Source of the DNA: Parvularcula sp964342585
GTDB lineage: Bacteria; Pseudomonadota; Alphaproteobacteria; Caulobacterales; Parvularculaceae
Direction: 5' to 3'
DNA: 19,588 nucleotides
NCBI GenBank assembly: GCA_964342585.1
Contig: CAYFHK010000046.1
Coordinates: forward strand, 1 to 19,588
In this document: positions 14,752 through 19,588 of the stretch, one piece after another
Position numbering within the stretch: the first letter of the stretch is position 1
Layout of the letters: the number at the start of each line of letters is the position of its first letter
Notes under the pieces: generated by a model
Database searches by the model: none
The model's input: the letters and a program-made list of their open reading frames with translations, nothing else
Told to the model about the DNA's origin: nothing
Made by a program: the position numbers and the translations under genes

Positions 14752-15738
14752 GTGAAAATTCTAGTGACCGGTGGCACCGGTTTCAGTGGGCATGCATTGG
14801 TTCTACGATTGCTTGATGACGGTCATGACGTCGTTGCATTGGACAGCAAACCTGGGCTTGACGACGCTGGTATTCGGAATGCTGGCGCGCGTATCGTCTA
14901 CGGGAGCGTAACTGACAGCTCCTGTGTCGCTGAGGCGATCAGTGGCTGCGAGGTTGTTTTGCATTTGGCCGCCGCGTTCCGCGACGTCGGCGCATCCGAC
15001 GCGAAATACCGGGAGGTCAACGTCCGTGGGACCGAGATCGTCGCCGAGGAAGCGGTTCGCGCCGGGGTTCGGAAGATCGTCTACTGCAGCACCTGCGGCG
15101 TTCACGGCAATGTCGAAAACCCGCCTGCCGGCGAGGACGCGCCGATCGCGCCGGCGGACTACTATCAGAAGACCAAGTATGAAGGTGAAGTCGCGCTCGA
15201 GGCGTTCCGCGACCGGATCGAATACACGACCATCCGGCCGGCTGCGATCTTCGGCCCCGGCGATCCCGAACGCTTCCTCATGATTTTCCGCCGGGTCTAT
15301 AATGGCTCTTTCCCGATGTTTGGCGGCGGCGAGACGACCTATCACCCGCTCTATATCGACAATCTGGTCGATGCATTGGTCGCGGTCATGCCCGAGGGCG
15401 TGGGCGCCTACGAGGCCTATCTGATCGCCGACGAGGAATACGTTTCGCTGAACGACCTGGTCCGCCGCGTCGCCGCGGCGCTGGATCGCGACGTGCGCGT
15501 CGCCCGGTACCCGATCCTTCCGCTGATGGCCGCCGGCCATGTCTGCGAATGGATCTGCAAGCCCTTCGGGATCGTTCCGCCGATCTTCCCCCGCCGCGTC
15601 GACTGGTACCGCCAGAACCGGGCCTTCAAGATCGACAAGGCGCGGCGCGATTTCGGTTACGCCGCCGCCGTCGGCCTCGACGAGGGCCTGCGGCGCACCG
15701 GACGATGGTATCTTGAGAACGGTTACCTCGGGAAATGA
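14752..15738 (+). CDS. NAD-dependent epimerase/dehydratase (extended SDR family)
   Basis: A 328-residue extended short-chain dehydrogenase-like protein. The dinucleotide-binding loop GGTGFSG is at 7-13, HLAAAFRDVG follows the fourth strand near 71-80, the catalytic S/T lies in CSTCGVHG (112-119) and the active-site pair is Y138 and K142 in YYQKTK. RPAAIFGPGDPE and YHPLYIDNLVDAL are the usual substrate-side blocks. It would make or modify a nucleotide sugar, or act as a 3-beta-HSD-like oxidoreductase; the sequence does not decide. The start is GTG with GAGGGG nine bases upstream. Its stop overlaps the next gene's ATG (ATGA). The first about 75 codons are less GC-rich than the rest, which may mark a recombination edge. 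Confidence 0.85.
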   Translation: MKILVTGGTGFSGHALVLRLLDDGHDVVALDSKPGLDDAGIRNAGARIVYGSVTDSSCVAEAISGCEVVLHLAAAFRDVGASDAKYREVNVRGTEIVAEEAVRAGVRKIVYCSTCGVHGNVENPPAGEDAPIAPADYYQKTKYEGEVALEAFRDRIEYTTIRPAAIFGPGDPERFLMIFRRVYNGSFPMFGGGETTYHPLYIDNLVDALVAVMPEGVGAYEAYLIADEEYVSLNDLVRRVAAALDRDVRVARYPILPLMAAGHVCEWICKPFGIVPPIFPRRVDWYRQNRAFKIDKARRDFGYAAAVGLDEGLRRTGRWYLENGYLGK

Positions 15739-16505
15739 GCGCGGAGAAACGGTTCGGGAAGACCCATGCGGAGATCTCCGGCGGGTCTTCCGCGCTGAAG
15801 ACCTATCGCCGCCTGATCGTCGGCCGGGAGTCGCTCTGGGCGCTGATCTATTTCGAGTTCTGCCAGCTGCTCGGTCCTGTGCCGGGGGCTGCCGGCCTGG
15901 CGCTGCGCAAGATCTTCTGGCCGCGTCTCTTCGCCCGCTGCGGCAAAGGCGTCCTCTTCGGGCGCAACATGTCCCTGATGTGCCCGGGAAAGATCGAGAT
16001 TGGCCGCAAGGCGGTGTTTGGTGACAACTGCATCCTCGATGCGCGGTCCGAGGCCGAGGGCCCCTGTCTCGAGATCGGCGAGGGCGTCATGCTCTCCCAT
16101 GGTGTGATGATCTCCTGCAAGAACGGCGCGGTCACGGTTGGCGAACGCTGCGGCCTCGGCGCCTACACAGTGATCCAGTCGACCGGCGCCCCAGATGCGC
16201 CGAACGCGGTGCGGATCGGCGATGACACGGTCATCGGCGTGCGCTGCTACATCGCCGGCGGCGGCAACTACAACACGGACCGTCCGGACATCCCGATCGC
16301 CCAGCAGGGCGTGCGGGACATGGGGGGAACCACCCTCGGCAAGGGCGTCTGGATGGGCGCCGGCGCCAGCGTTCTCGGCGGCGTCACGGTAGGCGAGGGC
16401 GCCGTCGTCGGCGCCGGCGCTGTCGTCATAAGGTCGCTTTCCCCTATGTCCATCAGCGTCGGCGTGCCTGCGCGAGCGAAAGGGGAAAGGGCGGCGGCAT
16501 CTTGA
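15735..16505 (+). CDS. Left-handed beta-helix (hexapeptide) acyltransferase
   Basis: A 256-residue acyltransferase of the LbH/WcaF-like group, expected to put an acetyl or similar group on a sugar. Hexapeptide repeats are visible from about residue 79 (LFGRNMSLMCPGKIEIGRKAVFGDNC) to about 245, including GEGVMLSHGVMIS, the loop IAGGGNYNTDRPD, then LGKGVWMGAGASVLGGVTVGEGAVVGAGAVVI, and it closes GVPARAKG. A conserved basic catalytic residue, probably H of LSHGV, is present. A hydrophobic N-terminal stretch near 35-60 may touch the membrane. The ATG overlaps the epimerase stop, so the two are co-translated. Context suggests O-acylation of the polysaccharide or a precursor. Confidence 0.87.
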   Translation: MSAEKRFGKTHAEISGGSSALKTYRRLIVGRESLWALIYFEFCQLLGPVPGAAGLALRKIFWPRLFARCGKGVLFGRNMSLMCPGKIEIGRKAVFGDNCILDARSEAEGPCLEIGEGVMLSHGVMISCKNGAVTVGERCGLGAYTVIQSTGAPDAPNAVRIGDDTVIGVRCYIAGGGNYNTDRPDIPIAQQGVRDMGGTTLGKGVWMGAGASVLGGVTVGEGAVVGAGAVVIRSLSPMSISVGVPARAKGERAAAS

Positions 16506-16635
16506 TGACCGGGCTGGGGAAAGGATCCGGTTGGTCCGTCGTCGGGATGACGCGTGAACCAAAACGATGCGCCGAAGCAACTGCGCAGAGGATAGGCTTG
16601 TGGCTGGGCGCGTGTGCGGAGAAGAGCGGGAAAGC

Positions 16636-17616
16636 ATGACGGGACGATCGTTCGGCCGGCGCGGCGTAGGGCTGATCCTGCGGGTCGTCGCCACGGCTAT
16701 GCTGGTTGCGGCGGTCTTCTGGCTGGTCGACTGGCGTGCGGCGCTCGAGGCGGCACGGGGGGCGGATCCGCTCTGGCTTGCGGCGGCTCTCCTTTGCGTT
16801 ATTGGCGCGCGTGTGACGATTACGATCCGTTGGGCGCTTCTGCTCGCCGCATCGGGGCGGCGTCTGCCGTTCCGCCGGCTCTTCGCCATCGTTTCCGCCG
16901 GGTTCGGCCTCGGCGCGTTAATTCCAACCTCGATTGGACCGGATATCGCGCGAGGCTGGTTGCTCCACGCTGAGGCGACAGGCCGTGACGGGCCGGGCGG
17001 GGGGCTGGAGACCACGGTCTCGAGCGTAATGCTCGACCGCTACATTTCGACACTCGGTACGCTCATCGTCGGCGTCGGAGGCGCGCTCGCGCTTGGCCAG
17101 TTCTGGGCGACGGCCGGTCTCACTGCCGCCCTCGCTGCCTTGCTCCTGATCGCGGTGGGACTTCTCGTTGCGGCGGAGCCTGCGATCCGGCGGCTGACCC
17201 CAGGGCCGTTGGAACGGCTCCGCCCGAAGCTTGCGGCGCTGGTCGCCGCCTTCCATACGCCAGGGCTTCTGCGGCGGGGGGCTGGGCCGGCGACGCTCGT
17301 CGCGGTTGGCACCGCGCTCTGCCGGGTCGCCGTCTTTCTTTGCATCTACCGCGCGCTCGGCTGGCCGGTTCCTGTCGCGCTCGCCTGCCTCGCCATCCCG
17401 CTGACGCTGATTGCGATGATGATTCCGGTGACGCTCGGCGGTTTCGGCGTGCGTGAACTGATGCTGGTGGCGAGCTTCGAAGGCGTTGGCGTTCCCGCGG
17501 CGGTCAGCGTCACCGCCGGCGTGCTCTTCTTTGCGCTGCTTATGTTGGCTAGCCTGCCTGCTACGGTCAGCGTTCTGCTGCCGCGCCGTCGCGGTGTGGA
17601 CAAGGCCGCATCTTGA
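16636..17616 (+). CDS. LPG_synthase_TM (UPF0104) family membrane protein
   Basis: A 326-residue inner-membrane protein with about eight predicted membrane segments. LCVIGARVTITIRWALLLAASGRRLPFRRLF, GFGLGALIPTSIGPDIARGWLL and ALIAMMIPVTLGGFGVRELMLV-like blocks (here IAMMIPVTLGGFGVRELMLV) match the lysylphosphatidylglycerol-synthase transmembrane family, which occurs without the synthetase domain in many polysaccharide clusters (AglD-like). Family members may flip lipids or lipid-linked sugars. An ATG at 16636 was preferred; the frame is open from an ATG at 16567, which would add 23 polar residues. It is separated by 130 bases from the acyltransferase and may belong to the same transcript. Precise function is unknown. 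Confidence 0.8.
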   Translation: MTGRSFGRRGVGLILRVVATAMLVAAVFWLVDWRAALEAARGADPLWLAAALLCVIGARVTITIRWALLLAASGRRLPFRRLFAIVSAGFGLGALIPTSIGPDIARGWLLHAEATGRDGPGGGLETTVSSVMLDRYISTLGTLIVGVGGALALGQFWATAGLTAALAALLLIAVGLLVAAEPAIRRLTPGPLERLRPKLAALVAAFHTPGLLRRGAGPATLVAVGTALCRVAVFLCIYRALGWPVPVALACLAIPLTLIAMMIPVTLGGFGVRELMLVASFEGVGVPAAVSVTAGVLFFALLMLASLPATVSVLLPRRRGVDKAAS

Positions 17617-17819
17617 CTGATGCCCCCCGAAAGCCCTCTCGCCCGCGCTTAAATTTCTGCGCATCGAGACCCCGGCTGAAAAAGGAGCGGAGGGCCATGC
17701 AAGTTAACGAACGCGCGGCTGGCGACCATCATCAAGGAAGCGGAAGACAGGACACCCGCGCCTGGGGTCGCAGAACCTCTGGCGTCAGCCTCGCGATGTT
17801 CTTCGACCGGGAGAAGTAA
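17613..17819 (+). CDS. Possible small ORF after the LPG_synthase_TM gene, doubtful
   Basis: A TTG overlapping the upstream stop opens 68 codons; an internal ATG at 17697 gives 40 codons preceded by AGGAGCGGAGGG. The product is basic and polar and matches no family I know. The good ribosome-binding site before the inner ATG is the only point in favour. It could be a short hypothetical protein or chance. Confidence 0.25.
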   Translation: MTDAPRKPSRPRLNFCASRPRLKKERRAMQVNERAAGDHHQGSGRQDTRAWGRRTSGVSLAMFFDREK

Positions 17820-17891
17820 GCTTGGTCTTGCATGGCGGCGGGGCGGACATCGCCGCAGGCGCCATTGTTGTTGAGAAGCTATGAATGAAAT

Positions 17892-17920
17892 CGACCGGCG
17901 CGCCTGATGCGCGCCGGTCG
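17892..17920 (-). terminator. Intrinsic-type terminator after the right-edge hydrolase gene
   Basis: A perfect 12-bp stem, CGACCGGCGCGC (17892-17903) with GCGCGCCGGTCG (17909-17920), around a 5-base loop. Read on the minus strand it begins 18 bases after the hydrolase stop and is followed by ATTTCATTCAT, a modest T-rich tail. It could also stop plus-strand readthrough from the upstream membrane-protein gene. Confidence 0.75.
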
Positions 17921-17938
17921 TTCGTCATGTTCTTCGGA

Positions 17939-19588
17939 TCAGAGCGCGGTGACCGACAACGCCCAGTCAGAGTCGCGGCCGAGATCGATGACCTGGTCGA
18001 TCATCGCCACAGTCCCGAGGTCGATCTCCTGATAGGCGCCCTCGGTATCGACTGCGATCACCTTCGCGCCGTTCGCCCAATCGGTATCCGAAGCCAGCCC
18101 GGAGAGGTTGAGCGTCACAGCATCGGTGTCCTCGGCGTAGACGATCAGCTGATCCGCGCCGTCAGAGAGGAGCGCGTACTGTTCGGCGTCAACGCCGCCG
18201 GTCAGCTCGTTCGCCCGCTCAGAGTCGAGCGCGAAGCGGTCATGATCGACGAAGAAATCTGACCAAGTGGAGACCTGCGCCTGGGTTTCGGTCGAGTAAG
18301 GTGCGCTCCAGTGCCCGTCAGAGCCGATCAGATTCCCCCAGATGTTGGCTGCTCCGCCGGCCATTGTGGCGATCCAGAGGCCGTCGACCGTCTCTTCTTC
18401 GGTCCAGACTTGAGCATCAATCCAGGCAGGGTCCTGCGAGACGCGGAAGCGGTCGCCGCTTAGAACGGGCTTGCCGAGCACCTCGCCATTATATGAAGCC
18501 TCGAAAGCGGCGACATAGACCTCATATGACGGATGGTACTGTTCGTAGTCGGCGAAATCCTGTCCTACATGCCACTCAGTATCCCTGGAGTAGTCCGTGC
18601 CTGAATTGGGGCCTGGTGAACGAACTGCGGTGAGGTGGTCAAAACCGCTCTGTTCGTCGAAATAGGCCGCCGCCGCCGCCGACTCCTCCGCAGTAGTCCA
18701 CTCGTTGCTATCGAAGCCTGAACCGAGCGTCCATCCGGGCAGAGGCCCAAGCCGATCGGCGAGATATTCCAGCACCCGATAATGGACCTCGCCGTTCTCG
18801 CCGCCGGGCAACTGATCAGGCGTCTGTCTGCGCTGGCTGTCGCCCCACAGCCATATGTGTACGACGCCGCCGGCCTCGTGAACCTTGCTGACAATGGTCT
18901 CCAGAGCTTCAAAGGCGCGGGGATCGGGATCCCAGCCTTGGCTGCCATCGAACCTCGATCCGTTGTCGGCCGTTGCGCTGTAGATGTCGAAGAGTTGCGC
19001 CGCGAGGTTGGGTATATGCAGCCCGGTGAAGCCATGCTCCACGATATAGGTCTGCACGAGGTCGTCGATCAGACTGGGATCCTCGTAGTATTCCTCCAAC
19101 TCGGGCTTTATCATCGCCATCTGCGGCAGGATCGCCTTCAGCGAGCCGTCGCCCATCTGCTGGGCGAACTTGGTCCCCGAGGCGACCACGAAGCCGCGCG
19201 CGTCCGGATCTTCCGCGACCTGGACCCGGCCGGTCCAGCCGGCGAGGTCGCCGTCGCCCGAGAAGGTCTCGAAGGTCCACTCGCCCGACAGGACGCCGGA
19301 GAAGCGGAAGGCGTATTCGCCGTCGCCCTTGTAGAAGATCCCGGTCTCGATGGTCTCGCCGGTCTCGACATGAGTGAAGATCGCCTTGCCGTCGACGTCG
19401 AACGCGTTGCCCGAGATCGTCGGGTTGTCGAGCGTCCACTCGGCGTAGGGGGCGAACATCTCCGCCGTCATGACGCCGAGGTCGCGCGCCGCGCCGCCGG
19501 TCCCGTCATCGCCGGAGCCGCCGCCGCTCGCTTGCGCGACGGTGACCGTGACCTCGGCGGAGGAGGTTCCGCCCTCGCCGTCGGAGAT
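17939..19588 (-). CDS. Large secreted glycoside hydrolase: Ig/cadherin-like tail, DUF5060-like and GH140/DUF4038-like barrel; 5' end outside window
   Basis: The C-terminal 549 residues of a protein whose start lies beyond the right edge; the frame stays open to the last base. Window residues 1-19 (ISDGEGGTSSAEVTVTVAQ) are the end of an Ig/cadherin-like (Big_9 type) repeat, followed by a Gly/Ser linker. Residues about 43-125 look like DUF5060 (YAEWTLDNP, then YAFRFSGVLSGEWTFETFS). The rest resembles a TIM-barrel hydrolase of the DUF4038/GH140 kind: VVHIWLWGD (243-250), SGFDSNEW with E296 as likely acid/base, KPVLSGDRFR (373-382) and MAGGAANIWGN (409-419). In related enzymes as I remember them a glutamate stands near D379, so the nucleophile may be changed. 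No RTX repeats are visible; the chain ends DWALSVTAL. The methionine at window residue 40 could be mistaken for the start. Likely an extracellular polysaccharide-degrading enzyme; the substrate is unknown. Confidence 0.75.
   Translation of the reverse strand: MSDGEGGTSSAEVTVTVAQASGGGSGDDGTGGAARDLGVMTAEMFAPYAEWTLDNPTISGNAFDVDGKAIFTHVETGETIETGIFYKGDGEYAFRFSGVLSGEWTFETFSGDGDLAGWTGRVQVAEDPDARGFVVASGTKFAQQMGDGSLKAILPQMAMIKPELEEYYEDPSLIDDLVQTYIVEHGFTGLHIPNLAAQLFDIYSATADNGSRFDGSQGWDPDPRAFEALETIVSKVHEAGGVVHIWLWGDSQRRQTPDQLPGGENGEVHYRVLEYLADRLGPLPGWTLGSGFDSNEWTTAEESAAAAAYFDEQSGFDHLTAVRSPGPNSGTDYSRDTEWHVGQDFADYEQYHPSYEVYVAAFEASYNGEVLGKPVLSGDRFRVSQDPAWIDAQVWTEEETVDGLWIATMAGGAANIWGNLIGSDGHWSAPYSTETQAQVSTWSDFFVDHDRFALDSERANELTGGVDAEQYALLSDGADQLIVYAEDTDAVTLNLSGLASDTDWANGAKVIAVDTEGAYQEIDLGTVAMIDQVIDLGRDSDWALSVTAL

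Noticed and set aside
14803..15540. 245-codon open frame on the minus strand
   Set aside because: It is antisense to the epimerase gene, whose catalytic motifs are all intact on the plus strand.
15723..17015. 430-codon open frame on the minus strand
   Set aside because: It lies opposite the acyltransferase and membrane-protein genes, is rich in Arg, Ala and Pro, and shows no domain. It is a mirror frame of GC-rich coding DNA.
18666..18680. GCC triplet run in the right-edge hydrolase
   Set aside because: It encodes a short alanine run in frame; length change would not shift the frame and such runs are common in GC-rich genes.

Overview
The window is about 19.6 kb of a mostly GC-rich genome, almost entirely devoted to making, decorating, exporting and cutting a cell-surface or secreted polysaccharide. 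Recognisable relatives of the rhizobial succinoglycan proteins ExoA, ExoL, ExoO and ExoK, together with a PAPS-type sulfotransferase, suggest an alphaproteobacterium, perhaps a marine Rhodobacterales-type organism. The taxonomy is inference from protein families, not from a marker gene. No rRNA, tRNA, CRISPR array, transposase or phage gene was seen.

Layout. (1) 1-3303, minus strand: a gene running off the left edge (GH16 glycanase, Ig/cadherin-like domain, start of an SGNH/GDSL esterase domain), a family-2 glycosyltransferase and a sulfotransferase; the last two overlap. (2) 3476-4900, plus strand: a Wzx-type flippase, ending at a large stem-loop between convergent genes. (3) 5144-9441, minus strand: an exo operon read as exoK-like glycanase, exoA-like and exoL-like glycosyltransferases, then a second GT4-type glycosyltransferase. 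(4) 9532-10530, plus strand: an exoO-like glycosyltransferase diverging from exoK across about 90 bp that holds a perfect 14-bp palindrome. (5) about 10530-14750, plus strand: a clearly AT-richer block with a GtrB-like polyprenyl-phosphate glycosyltransferase, a methyltransferase, a GtrA-like flippase and a GT-C membrane glycosyltransferase. (6) 14752-17616, plus strand, GC-rich again: an NAD-dependent epimerase, a hexapeptide acyltransferase and an LPG_synthase_TM membrane protein. (7) 17939-19588, minus strand: the C-terminal 549 residues of a large secreted glycoside hydrolase (Ig/cadherin-like tail, DUF5060-like domain, TIM-barrel-like domain), ending at a strong hairpin terminator.

How the parts may work together (inference). 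ExoA, ExoL, ExoO and the extra glycosyltransferases would build a lipid-linked repeat unit in the cytoplasm and the flippase would turn it over. The GtrB/GtrA/GT-C trio could add a side-chain sugar on the periplasmic side. The sulfotransferase, methyltransferase and acyltransferase would add non-sugar groups. The ExoK-like enzyme, the GH16-SGNH fusion and the right-edge hydrolase could cut or de-esterify the finished polymer. No priming glycosyltransferase, polymerase, outer-membrane exporter or chain-length kinase is present, so the cluster is incomplete here.
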